16,435 nt of DNA from an uncultured Bacilli bacterium (GCA_947629425.1 CANRDR010000020.1:1-16435); one strand, 5' to 3'. Shown: positions 7,385 to 14,847, numbered from the stretch's first letter. Notes: generated by a model from the letters alone, not told the origin. Made by a program: numbers and translations.

Positions 7385-8830
7385 CTATTTATTTAAAGTT
7401 AATTTTTTATTATCTTTATTTAATTCATTAGTTAAATAAGTATTAACTTCTTCATCATTTGCTAATTCAAATGTACCACCAATAACATCATTTACTTTTA
7501 TAAATTTTAAATTATTTTCATTTTTTCTTGAAATTAAATCATTTATTATTAATTTATAATCTTCTTGTGATAATACTTTTTTTAAGATTGATAATATTTC
7601 TTCTAATTTCATAAAACCTATATTTTCAAGTTGCAATACTTCTCTTATTATATCTTTTCTTTTTTCATATTCTATATTAAATTCATCAAATGAATCTAAA
7701 ATTGCATGTATTAATTCAGTAAAAGAATCTATATACGGATAAATGCTAACTATATTATCTTCTGAATATAAATAATCAACTTTTGGCTCATAAATTTCTT
7801 TAAACGCGTTTAATGCTTTATCATAATTACCAATAATAGCATACAAACTAAACAAATGAATAACATTTTCACCTTCAAAATAACTATTCTGTATATTTTT
7901 TTCTTTGCTTAATAAATCATTTACAAGTATACTTTTTCTCCTTAATGCTATAAGGGATTTTAAATTAGTTTCACCATAATAAGATGCTATATAATAATTA
8001 TAATTAATTGTTATTTCAGGATATGTTAAAATCTTATGAATTAAATTACAGTCTTCTTTTGATATATATCTATTTAATAATTCTATAATGACTTTTTCAC
8101 AAAAATTATTTTTATTTCTTTTTTTAATTATATTAAATACATCATATTCCTTATCATAATTATTTTTTATTATATTATAAATATCTATGAATATTTCAGG
8201 TTTTACACATAATAAGATTTCGTTTAATTTATTTTTGTTTTTAGTAAATTCTTCATGACTAATTAAGTTAACAAATGCATATTCATTATTTATTTGATAT
8301 GTATCTAATAAAATTTGGTATAGCAAATCAGTATTAATACTTGCTTTTTCTAATAATTTATTTTCATTTATGATATTAATAAGATATTCAAAATCAAATG
8401 GACGATAATGACATAAATCTAAATCAGAATATTTTGGTCTACGATTTAATAAATTTTTTAAATTATTTTTATCTAATTTAATAAATTTATTATTTGTTAG
8501 AATATTACATACATAATTAAATAATATTTTTGCAAAATTTTTATTTTCTGAATCTAAAGAATATCTTATTTCATTATCAATATTATAATTTGTATTTATT
8601 AAATTACATGATTTATCATATGTTTTTTTATAATAAGTAAATTTATCACATAATTCATTTAGATGATTGCTTATTAATTTAATTAATTCCATATAAAAAT
8701 TATCATCTATATTCTTTATTTTGTCTATATAATGTTTTATAAGATACATTCTATTATCAATTATTTCTTCATCACTTATTATTTCGGCATCACTTTCTAA
8801 AATATCTTTTATTTTCTTTAAATAATCCAT
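7385..8830 (-). CDS. Hypothetical all-helical protein upstream of recD2
   Basis: I do not recognise this 481-residue protein. It is rich in Leu, Ile, Asn and Lys and reads as a long succession of short helices without obvious membrane segments, signal peptide, catalytic motif or cysteine cluster. The pattern around 330-350 (HLFSLYAIIGNYDKALNAFKEIYEP) resembles a tetratricopeptide-type helix pair, so a solenoid scaffold is possible but unproven. The ATG at 8830 is favoured by GAGGTG seven bases upstream; a GTG nine bases earlier overlaps that site. It has a near-consensus promoter and lies 85 bases ahead of recD2 with no terminator seen between, so the two may be co-transcribed. Confidence 0.75.
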   Translation of the reverse strand: MDYLKKIKDILESDAEIISDEEIIDNRMYLIKHYIDKIKNIDDNFYMELIKLISNHLNELCDKFTYYKKTYDKSCNLINTNYNIDNEIRYSLDSENKNFAKILFNYVCNILTNNKFIKLDKNNLKNLLNRRPKYSDLDLCHYRPFDFEYLINIINENKLLEKASINTDLLYQILLDTYQINNEYAFVNLISHEEFTKNKNKLNEILLCVKPEIFIDIYNIIKNNYDKEYDVFNIIKKRNKNNFCEKVIIELLNRYISKEDCNLIHKILTYPEITINYNYYIASYYGETNLKSLIALRRKSILVNDLLSKEKNIQNSYFEGENVIHLFSLYAIIGNYDKALNAFKEIYEPKVDYLYSEDNIVSIYPYIDSFTELIHAILDSFDEFNIEYEKRKDIIREVLQLENIGFMKLEEILSILKKVLSQEDYKLIINDLISRKNENNLKFIKVNDVIGGTFELANDEEVNTYLTNELNKDNKKLTLNK

Positions 8831-8852
8831 AAAAAACACCTCATTTAATCTT

Positions 8853-8880
8853 ATTATATCAATTAAACTTAAAATGTCAA
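8853..8880 (-). promoter_or_regulatory. Near-consensus sigma70 promoter for 7385-8830 and probably recD2
   Basis: Minus strand TTGACA (8875-8880), 16-base spacer, TATAAT (8853-8858), about 22 bases before the ATG. Both hexamers are perfect. Confidence 0.85.
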
Positions 8881-8945
8881 ATAAAATATTTATTTAAAAA
8901 ATAATATTCTGTTTTAATTTTATACAAATACTATATACTTTGTAC

Positions 8946-8975
8946 TTAACTTTCTAAATATACTTAAACTATAAT
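8946..8975 (+). promoter_or_regulatory. Promoter of the P-loop NTPase gene
   Basis: TTAACT, 18-base spacer, TATAAT (8970-8975), followed about 20 bases later by AAGGAGGA. Just upstream an inverted repeat TACAAA-N10-TTTGTA (8923-8944) could be an operator. Confidence 0.55.
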
Positions 8976-9006
8976 AACTAATATATTAAAAAAAGGAGGA
9001 TTCTTT

Positions 9007-9570
9007 ATAAAAAATATTATATTAGCAGGTATAGAAAGAAGTGGCAAAAGTACTTTTGCAAGAATGATTCAAGATAATTTTAAGCATTATAATATAATAT
9101 CATTTAATAATATATATTATGCTTATCTAAGTATGTTACAACAAACGGATGAAAATCCAATATATAAAGCAATAATGGATTCTAATAAAATATATACTTT
9201 TACTTATAATCTTTTTAAATGTTCTACTCAATTTGAAAAAGATAGTAATTTTATATTAGATATGTCTTATATAGATTTAAATAAAGCATTAGAATTATCT
9301 AAAGAAACTAATTCTATATTATTAGTATTTGGTTTTACTAATATATCTTTATCTGAATCATTAAACATATTAAATCAATATAGTACTTTAAATGATTGGA
9401 CTTCTATTGCATCTGATTATATTAAAGAATTATATATGAAAAAATCTTTATTAAATAGTAAAGAATATTATGAATTTTGTAAAGATAATAATATTATATT
9501 TGTAAATACAAGTAGAAATAGAGATAAAGTATTAAATGATTTATTAAGAAAAATAAGTAAAATAATTTAA
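9007..9570 (+). CDS. P-loop NTPase (nucleotide-kinase-like) starting at ATA
   Basis: The first in-frame ATG is at 9064, but that start would remove the phosphate-binding loop. Reading upstream in the same frame gives IKNIILAGIERSGKSTFARM, with Walker A GIERSGKST and the beta-strand before it. A perfect AAGGAGGA (8993-9000) sits six bases before an ATA at 9007, so initiation at ATA, or a one-base change or base-call error from ATG, is the simplest reading; this gives 187 residues. The fold resembles small nucleoside or adenylate kinase-like P-loop enzymes (STFARMIQD... as in thymidylate kinases), but I see no diagnostic lid or substrate motif, so the substrate is unknown. ILLVFGFTN may be the second conserved strand. 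It overlaps the convergent gene by four bases. Confidence 0.75.
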   Translation: MKNIILAGIERSGKSTFARMIQDNFKHYNIISFNNIYYAYLSMLQQTDENPIYKAIMDSNKIYTFTYNLFKCSTQFEKDSNFILDMSYIDLNKALELSKETNSILLVFGFTNISLSESLNILNQYSTLNDWTSIASDYIKELYMKKSLLNSKEYYEFCKDNNIIFVNTSRNRDKVLNDLLRKISKII

Positions 9571-10166
9571 TATTTTATTAATTTTTTTATATGTTCTTTA
9601 GGTTTAAAAGTATCATATTTTATGTTATTACTTTTATAATCTTTTAAATTAATTAAAGATAAAAAATATTCTTTAGGTAATATAGATTTATTTATATTTT
9701 TAAATAATCTATTAGTATATATATCTTTTATATCAAAATTATTATCTTCTACTTCAATATAGCCAAATAATAAAGATAAATCTAATATAAATGTTGGTTT
9801 AAAGAAAGTATTTTTTATTTTTATAATATCAGATTCATCTAAATTATTTTTATAACCAAAATATTCTAATAATATTTTTAATTTAGTTGCATCTTTTATT
9901 ATAGTTAAATTATTATTTAATTTAGATAATATATTGTAGCTACTTATATTAAGTATTGGATAATTAGGACTATCATATAATAAATCATTAGATAAATTAT
10001 CTTTTGTTAATGAAAATAATATATTTCTTAATTTAATATATTTATCTACTTCCCATGGAGAATTGCTAATAATTTCACTTTTATTTTTAGATTCATGATA
10101 CCATCTATATATTCTATTAGTATTAACTAACTCTCCTACATATATATTATCTATATTATAATTCAT
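9567..10166 (-). CDS. Hypothetical protein, convergent with the P-loop NTPase
   Basis: Family not recognised. The 199-residue product is soluble-looking, Asn/Ile/Lys/Leu-rich, starts MNYNIDNIYVGELVNTNRIY and contains ESKNKSEIISNSPWEVDKY near residue 30-45. The ATG at 10166 has TAGGTGA five bases upstream and is preferred. An in-frame ATG at 10220 would add 18 residues but lacks a ribosome-binding site and lies very close to the divergent polymerase promoter. The stop overlaps the stop of the 9007-9570 gene by four bases. It is divergent from the Y-family polymerase gene. Confidence 0.7.
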   Translation of the reverse strand: MNYNIDNIYVGELVNTNRIYRWYHESKNKSEIISNSPWEVDKYIKLRNILFSLTKDNLSNDLLYDSPNYPILNISSYNILSKLNNNLTIIKDATKLKILLEYFGYKNNLDESDIIKIKNTFFKPTFILDLSLLFGYIEVEDNNFDIKDIYTNRLFKNINKSILPKEYFLSLINLKDYKSNNIKYDTFKPKEHIKKLIKY

Positions 10167-10230
10167 AGCATCACCTATTACACTATATTCTAAAAAATAA
10201 TAATTGTTAAATATTTCCATTTAATACCAA

Positions 10231-10259
10231 TTGATATATACAAACAATTGTACTATAAT
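10231..10259 (+). promoter_or_regulatory. Promoter of the Y-family polymerase / YolD pair, with a dyad
   Basis: TTGATA, 17-base spacer, TATAAT. Between the hexamers lies the inverted repeat TACAA-N4-TTGTA (10239-10252), a candidate operator. It does not match the Bacillus LexA box (CGAAC-N4-GTTCG). Confidence 0.7.
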
Positions 10260-10277
10260 GTATCTAGGTGAAAGAAA

Positions 10278-11541
10278 ATGGATAATTTAAAACAAGAGAA
10301 AAATAATTTGTATTGATTTAAAAAGTTTTTTTGCATCAGTTGAATGTGTAGAAAGAAACCTAGATCCTTTTACATATCCATTAGTTGTTGCTGAACCTAA
10401 TAGAGATGGTGCTATTACATTAGCAGTAACACCTTATTTAAAAAATTTAGGAGTTAAATCAAGAGGTAGAATTTTTGAAATACCTAAACATATAAAATAT
10501 ACTATTGCACGTCCTAGAATGAGTTTATATATTAAAAAAAGTAAAGAAATAATTGATGTATACTTAGAATATGTTTCTATGGAAGATTTACATATATATT
10601 CTATAGATGAATGTTTTTTAGATGTAACTAATTATTTAAAATTATATAAAAAAACACCATATCAATTAGCATTAGATATAATGAATAGAATATATGAAAA
10701 AACTAAATTATATGCTACTGCTGGAATTGGCCCTAATATGCTTCTTGCAAAAGTAAGTATGGATATAGAGGCTAAACATAATAGTGATTTTATAGCAGAA
10801 TGGAATTATAGTGATGTAGAAACTAAATTATGGAATATAACTCCCCTATCTTTAATGTGGGGAATTGGTAAACGTATGGAAAAAAAGTTAAATAATTTAG
10901 GATTATATAAAGTTAAAGATATAGCAGTTTATGATAGATTAAAATTAAAAGAAAAATTTGGAGTTATTGGAGAAGAAATATGGTATCACTCTAATGGAAT
11001 TGATTTAAGTAAAATAAGTGACTTTAATAGAAGTGCTAAAGAAAAAAGTATATCTAACGGACAAGTATTATTTAGAGACTATTATAATGATGAAATATAT
11101 ATTGTTATGAAAGAAATGATTAGCGTTTTAACTAAAAGATTAAGAAGCGAAAATTATTCTTGTGGTAGAGTTTCTTTATATATAGCATATTCAAAATATT
11201 GTGGTGGAGGTTTTTCTATTTCTAAAAAATTAGATAATCAAACTACAGATATAGATAAATTATATTTAGTTCTTAAAAATATATATGATATTCATTATGA
11301 AGAAGATAAACCTATTAGAAAAATAACTATTAGTTTATCTAAATTAGAAAAAGATGATTCTGTACAATTAAATTTATTTGAAAATATAAAAAATATAGAA
11401 AATAATACTAATATTAATAAAACATTAGATGCTATTGCTAGTAAATATGGAAATAATTCTATATTAAATGCTAATTCTTTATTAAATTTATCTACTATTA
11501 AATTAAGAAATACTAAGATTGGAGGACATAATGCAAGATAG
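10278..11541 (+). CDS. UvrX-like Y-family translesion DNA polymerase, frame interrupted at codon 8
   Basis: Error-prone polymerase of the DinB/UmuC superfamily, closest in layout to Firmicute UvrX (YqjW) proteins. An AGGTGA site and ATG at 10278 begin MDNLKQEK; after an A5 run at 10299-10303 the reading must move by one base (one A too many) to continue as IICIDLKSFFASVECVERNLDP. The catalytic residues are intact: Asp in CIDLKSFFASVE, and Asp-Glu in YSIDECFLDV. A helix-hairpin-helix (LWGIGKRMEKKLNNLGL-type, MWGIGKRME), the little-finger domain, a beta-clamp-binding QLNLF and the family ending KIGGHNAR follow. With one A removed the product is 420 residues, the usual length. Starting at the next in-frame ATG (10519) would lose the first catalytic Asp. 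The 3' end overlaps the YolD gene by 11 bases. Confidence 0.88.
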
Positions 11542-11851
11542 AGGTTATATTAAATGGGCACCGTTTAATTCATTGATAAACGATAAAGATATATTTAAAG
11601 AAAAAGAACAAATAGTAAAAAAAGTAAATAAACCTATATTATCAGAAGATCAATTAAGTTATATTAATGATAAAGTAATGGATGCATATACTAATCATTA
11701 TAAAGTTAATATAAGTATTTATAAAAATGAAAATATAATTAATATAAATGGTTTTATTAATAATATAAATACTTTTAAAAAACTTATTACTTTTAATAAT
11801 ACTTATGTATATTTTAATCAAATAATAAGCATAAATAATTATATAGAGTAA
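11531..11851 (+). CDS. YolD-like family protein
   Basis: A 106-residue protein beginning MQDRGYIKWAPFNSL, the signature RGxIKWAPF block of YolD-like proteins. These are encoded next to UvrX-type Y-family polymerases in Firmicutes and their plasmids or phages and are viewed as functional partners or UmuD-like replacements in SOS mutagenesis. The remainder is beta-rich (ISIYKNENIININGFINNI, then ITFNNTYVYFNQIISINNYIE), as in the family. The ATG at 11531 has GGAGG five bases upstream, located within the polymerase's last codons; the genes overlap by 11 bases and are surely co-transcribed and coupled. An in-frame TTG at 11519 overlaps the ribosome-binding site and is rejected. Confidence 0.88.
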   Translation: MQDRGYIKWAPFNSLINDKDIFKEKEQIVKKVNKPILSEDQLSYINDKVMDAYTNHYKVNISIYKNENIININGFINNINTFKKLITFNNTYVYFNQIISINNYIE

Positions 11852-11869
11852 ATTTTTTTAAAATAAAAG

Positions 11870-11898
11870 TTGACAAGTACTAATTAATATAGTAAAAT
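11870..11898 (+). promoter_or_regulatory. Promoter of tRNA-Ala
   Basis: TTGACA (11870-11875), 17-base spacer, TAAAAT (11893-11898), 13 bases before the tRNA. Confidence 0.85.
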
Positions 11899-11911
11899 TT
11901 ATTTGTCACTT

Positions 11912-11988
11912 GGGGAATTAGCTCAGTTGGCTAGAGCATCTGCCTTGCACGCAGAGGGTCAAGGGTTCGAGTCCCTTATTCTCCACCA
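11912..11988 (+). tRNA. tRNA-Ala (anticodon UGC), CCA encoded
   Basis: A 77-base cloverleaf with acceptor GGGGAAT / ATTCTCC carrying the G3-U70 pair that identifies alanine tRNAs, D-arm GCTCAGTTGGCTAGAGC, anticodon stem TCTGC/GCAGA with loop CTTGCAC (anticodon TGC), T-arm AGGGTTCGAGTCCCT, and an encoded CCA end. It is a single tRNA with its own promoter. Its downstream side carries traces of mobile-element insertion. Confidence 0.98.
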
Positions 11989-12000
11989 TAAAAAGTAATA

Positions 12001-12027
12001 AAAACCCTTAAAAATGGGCTTTTTTTA
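12001..12027 (+). terminator. Terminator after tRNA-Ala
   Basis: AAAACCC, 8-base loop, GGGCTTTTTTT: a short G/C stem with A/U extension and a T7 tract, 12 bases past the tRNA. Confidence 0.65.
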
Positions 12028-12054
12028 TACAGGTTTTTACTCTTTTATATTGTT

Positions 12055-12100
12055 TTTTACACTCATTTTACACACTTCGGAGTAATTTTGGAGTAATTTT
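12055..12100. repeat. Two pairs of direct repeats with 11-bp period beside the tRNA
   Basis: TTTTACAC at 12055 and 12066, and GGAGTAATTTT at 12079 and 12090; each pair is spaced exactly 11 bp. Read on the minus strand, 12066-12104 gives ...KNYSKITPKCVK and a stop, resembling the low-complexity tail of a tyrosine integrase. Either integrase arm-binding sites or the last codons of a lost integrase are possible, both consistent with an old tRNA-targeted insertion. Confidence 0.4.
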
Positions 12101-12160
12101 TTATTAACGTTTTTATAAGTTAAAATGTATATTTTTGAAACAAAAAAATGAAAATCTTAG

Positions 12161-12248
12161 AAAATAAAAGAACTCGAAAATTTAAATAATAAAGTAATTG
12201 GAACTAAATAATCAACTTGTAGAGCAAATATTTAATATTAAAAACTAA
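12161..12248 (+). pseudogene. Remnant of a coiled-coil C-terminus, frameshifted
   Basis: From 12161 the plus strand reads KIKELENLNNKVI and, after dropping one G at 12200, continues ELNNQLVEQIFNIKN and a stop at 12246. The heptad-like pattern runs through the frameshift, which supports a real former gene. Upstream the frame is closed by TAG at 12158. The short length and low complexity limit confidence. Confidence 0.35.
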
Positions 12249-12332
12249 ATTATAGGTATTTTATATAGTTTGCATAATAAAATATGATAGTTCACATACG
12301 CATTATGTTATAATTTTAAAAGAGGTGAAAAT

Positions 12333-12590
12333 ATGAGTACTATAAATATAACAAATGCTAGAACAAATTTATTTCAATTAGTAGCAGATGTTAATATTGG
12401 TTTTAATCCAATAACAATAGTAAATAATAAAGGTAAAAATGCAGTATTAATATCTGAAGATGAATGGAAAAATATTGAAGAAACTTTATACTTATCTAGT
12501 ATACCCAGATATGTAGATAATATTAACAAAATTAGAAAAGAAGAAGACTGGAATAAGGTGAAAGAATATGATATTAATGAAAAATGGTAA
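12333..12590 (+). CDS. Phd/YefM family antitoxin, toxin partner lost
   Basis: The 85-residue protein starts MSTINITNARTNLFQLVADV, the classic Phd/YefM DNA-binding domain, then ITIVNNKGKNAVLISEDEWKNIEETLYL, the conserved core, and a disordered acidic toxin-neutralising tail (EEDWNKVKEYDINEKW). The antitoxin normally binds its own promoter and neutralises a RelE/YoeB-type mRNA-cutting toxin encoded just downstream. AGAGGTG precedes the ATG, and TATAAT is at 12309-12314. The expected toxin is reduced to 31 C-terminal codons (12603-12698), so this is an orphan antitoxin. Confidence 0.93.
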   Translation: MSTINITNARTNLFQLVADVNIGFNPITIVNNKGKNAVLISEDEWKNIEETLYLSSIPRYVDNINKIRKEEDWNKVKEYDINEKW

Positions 12591-12602
12591 CTATATAATT
12601 AA

Positions 12603-12698
12603 ATTTTAAATCGTATTGTTTATGAAGTAGATGAAATAAAAAAGAAATTCATATTATTAGAATGTAGACACATTATAAAATATAAAAAAGTAGTTTAG
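12603..12698 (+). pseudogene. C-terminal fragment of a RelE/ParE/YoeB-type toxin
   Basis: Starting 13 bases after the antitoxin stop, the plus strand reads NRIVYEVDEIKKKFILLEC then RHIIKYKKVV and stops at 12696. The RIVYEVDE...ILLECRH pattern is the conserved last beta-hairpin of RelE/ParE-superfamily toxins. There is an in-frame TAA at 12600 and no start codon, and about 55-60 N-terminal residues are missing with no room for them, so an internal deletion fused the toxin tail to the antitoxin end. It cannot be active. Confidence 0.75.
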
Positions 12699-12717
12699 TG
12701 AAAACTAAACCTTTTTT
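12693..12717. terminator. Bidirectional terminator
   Basis: GTTTAGT, GAAA loop, ACTAAAC, followed by CTTTTTT on the plus strand and TACTTTTTT on the minus strand. It serves both the antitoxin remnant operon and the convergent CPBP gene. Confidence 0.8.
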
Positions 12718-12736
12718 ATTATTCTTAAAATTAAAT

Positions 12737-13450
12737 TTAAAACAAATTCATTATTGCAAGTATACTAAATAAATTATTTAATAAATGTACACTTATACTA
12801 CAATATATATTTTTAGATTTATTATAAACATATGCTAAAAATATACCCATTGTAACATATGATATAGATTGAATAATACCTAATCCTAAAGAAATACCTT
12901 CATCTAATGGAAATATATGCATTAATCCAAAACTCATACCACTTAAAATAACAAAAAATAATCCATAATTAAATACTTTTCTAATACCTAATCTAAATAA
13001 TGTTTCTTCATAAAATGGTGCAAATAAAACACTTGAAATAATCATTAAAATAGGTCCATTTTTAATATACTCCTCTACTGCTACTTGATTTGCACTTACT
13101 AAATTTTCTATTTTAAAATTAAATATAGACATTAATATAGAAGATAATATTCCTACTAAATACTTAACTATTAAAAATAATAAAAACATTTTTATTATAA
13201 ATTTAATATTTTTACTTATATTTTTTTTAAAAGACTTAAAATCTTTTATTAAATCACTATTATAAACTATAAAAAATATAGAAAACATTAATATAGATAA
13301 CATAAATTGAATAAATACTTGATCTTTTATAGTAATATTAACTAAATCAACATTTAATAATAACAATATATAGCTGACAATAGTACCTATAAAAAAGAAA
13401 CAAAATAAAGAAAATATTAATTTTAATATAGAAAATATTTTTTCTTTCAT
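12737..13450 (-). CDS. CPBP family intramembrane metalloprotease
   Basis: Polytopic membrane protease of the CPBP (Abi, CAAX/bacteriocin-processing) family. In its 237 residues I see several hydrophobic segments and the three conserved motifs: FYEETLFRLGIR (Glu148, Glu149, Arg153), FGLMH (His178), and SVHLLNN (His222). All expected catalytic residues are present. The ATG at 13450 is preferred because AGGATGG lies seven bases upstream; the ATG at 13459 overlaps that site and the upstream stop. It lies two bases after the upstream gene (13453-14151), which is a related protein lacking the catalytic residues. In Firmicutes such proteins process prenylated or bacteriocin-like peptides or give self-immunity; no bacteriocin gene is seen nearby, so the substrate is unknown. 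Confidence 0.92.
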   Translation of the reverse strand: MKEKIFSILKLIFSLFCFFFIGTIVSYILLLLNVDLVNITIKDQVFIQFMLSILMFSIFFIVYNSDLIKDFKSFKKNISKNIKFIIKMFLLFLIVKYLVGILSSILMSIFNFKIENLVSANQVAVEEYIKNGPILMIISSVLFAPFYEETLFRLGIRKVFNYGLFFVILSGMSFGLMHIFPLDEGISLGLGIIQSISYVTMGIFLAYVYNKSKNIYCSISVHLLNNLFSILAIMNLF

Positions 13451-13452
13451 AT

Positions 13453-14151
13453 TTACCATCCTAAATAATTATTTATTACTACATTACTTATTAAAAATAA
13501 ACTATATAAACTTATTACAAAATATATACTATTTTCTCTTTTATAAATATATGCAAATATACTAAATAGAAGAAAAGTACTTAATGAATTTACTATTACA
13601 AAACCTAGTGTTCCTGATAAAGTTAAAGCATGTATAATAGAGGCTAAAAAACCAGTTAATATTATAAAAGTTGCATCATTTCTACATAATTTATCTATAC
13701 TTAACATAATTATAGAACAATATAAAAATGGTATTATTAAATAATCTATAATAATTTTAACTATTAAATTAAAATTAAAAGTTTCTTTAAATATATTAGT
13801 ATAATTAATATTAATTACTTTAACATCAAATATATCTGCTATAAAATTAACTACATATTTAAATAAATAAAGTATACCTACTATTACAAATAAATAAACT
13901 ATGAATAATAATAAATTTTTAAATATATTACCCATTTCTCTATTTCTTCTAAAATCTTTTTTAAATAATAAATATACTACAAAACACATAGAAAGTTTTA
14001 TTAATATATTTATTATAGTTTGTGCTACACTTGAATAATTATTTATATTTATATTGAGTAAACCTAATATTTTATATATAAATGGTTCAAAATATACTAA
14101 TATAATAATTGATAATATAATTCCTAATATTCCACTAAGTTTCTTATTCAT
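13453..14151 (-). CDS. Catalytically degenerate CPBP-like membrane protein
   Basis: A 232-residue polytopic membrane protein that aligns without gaps to its downstream neighbour over the active-site region. Where the protease has FAPFYEETLFRLGIRK this one has IIPFLYCSIIMLSIDK, so the two Glu become Tyr144-Cys145 and the Arg becomes Met. The first His is kept (SIIHALT, His174) but the second is Tyr (ISLYSLF). The later block FAYIYKRENSIYFVIS matches LAYVYNKSKNIYCSIS of the protease. It therefore looks like a tandem duplicate that lost zinc and catalytic residues while keeping the fold and topology. The ATG at 14151 has AAGGTGG seven bases upstream. Translation is probably coupled to the protease gene. 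Confidence 0.75.
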   Translation of the reverse strand: MNKKLSGILGIILSIIILVYFEPFIYKILGLLNININNYSSVAQTIINILIKLSMCFVVYLLFKKDFRRNREMGNIFKNLLLFIVYLFVIVGILYLFKYVVNFIADIFDVKVININYTNIFKETFNFNLIVKIIIDYLIIPFLYCSIIMLSIDKLCRNDATFIILTGFLASIIHALTLSGTLGFVIVNSLSTFLLFSIFAYIYKRENSIYFVISLYSLFLISNVVINNYLGW

Positions 14152-14196
14152 ACTACAACCACCTTATTTTAATAATATAAAATTTTTATAATTTAT

Positions 14197-14847
14197 TCAA
14201 GTAATATTATCAATTTTATTTATTATATATACTTTCTTATTTTTATAAAAAGCATAAAATACTCTATCTAATGTTATATTTTTATTATATATTTTTGTAA
14301 GCAACCAATTTTCATCTTTTTTTAATTGTTTTAATGTTTCTTTTTGTATTTCTCCATCTATTATTAATGGCATTGGATAATCAGTTTTTGTTTTTAAAAA
14401 ATTATATTTAAATATACTTAATTTACCATTTGGTTCTAAGAATGCATATTCTACTTCATTAATAGTTTTTATACTTGCTTGTCTTAATTCTAATAATAAT
14501 GCATCTAATGTATATCTTTGTTTTATAAGTTCTTTAAAATTAAGTTTTCCATTTGATATTATTAAACTAGGTTTACCTGTCATTATTTTATTTATTTTTC
14601 TAGATTTTAAAGTTATTTTAGATAATATTATTTCTAATAAAACTAATGCTCCTATAGGTAATATTGTTAAATAAATTGGATCTTTTATATTTTCTATACT
14701 TATTGCAATTAGTTCTGCCATTAATATTGATACTATTAAGTCTGTTATTTCTAATTGGCTTATTTCTTTTTTTCCCATTAATCTATATGCTAATACTACT
14801 AAGAAATAAAAAAATATTGTTCTAAATAATGCGTTTAGTAATTCCAT
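14197..14847 (-). CDS. DUF421 (YetF family) membrane protein
   Basis: A 216-residue protein with the standard YetF layout: an N-terminal hydrophobic part with about three membrane segments (LFRTIFFYFLVVLAYRLMGKK, then DLIVSILMAELIAISIEN and YLTILPIGALVLLEIILSK), followed by a cytosolic domain with GKPSLIISNGKLNFKELIKQRYTLDALLLELRQ, the most conserved block of the family. The biochemical role of YetF proteins is not settled; spore and membrane functions have been proposed. A GGTGA ribosome-binding site precedes the ATG at 14847. It lies 45 bases ahead of the CPBP-like pair on the same strand and may be co-transcribed with it. Confidence 0.9.
   Translation of the reverse strand: MELLNALFRTIFFYFLVVLAYRLMGKKEISQLEITDLIVSILMAELIAISIENIKDPIYLTILPIGALVLLEIILSKITLKSRKINKIMTGKPSLIISNGKLNFKELIKQRYTLDALLLELRQASIKTINEVEYAFLEPNGKLSIFKYNFLKTKTDYPMPLIIDGEIQKETLKQLKKDENWLLTKIYNKNITLDRVFYAFYKNKKVYIINKIDNIT

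Larger units (their letters stand above)
11989..12332. other. Gene-free stretch between tRNA-Ala and the antitoxin
   Basis: Holds the tRNA terminator, the 11-bp-spaced repeats (12055-12100), a frameshifted gene remnant (12161-12248), and a TATAAT at 12309-12314 followed by the antitoxin's AGAGGTG. No intact gene is seen. Confidence 0.6.

Noticed and set aside
9064..9570. NTPase starting at the ATG at 9064
   Set aside because: It would lack the Walker A loop, which is encoded in frame just upstream behind a perfect Shine-Dalgarno.
10519..11541. Polymerase starting at the ATG at 10519
   Set aside because: This start loses the first catalytic Asp and the conserved N-terminal block, which are clearly encoded upstream from about 10303.
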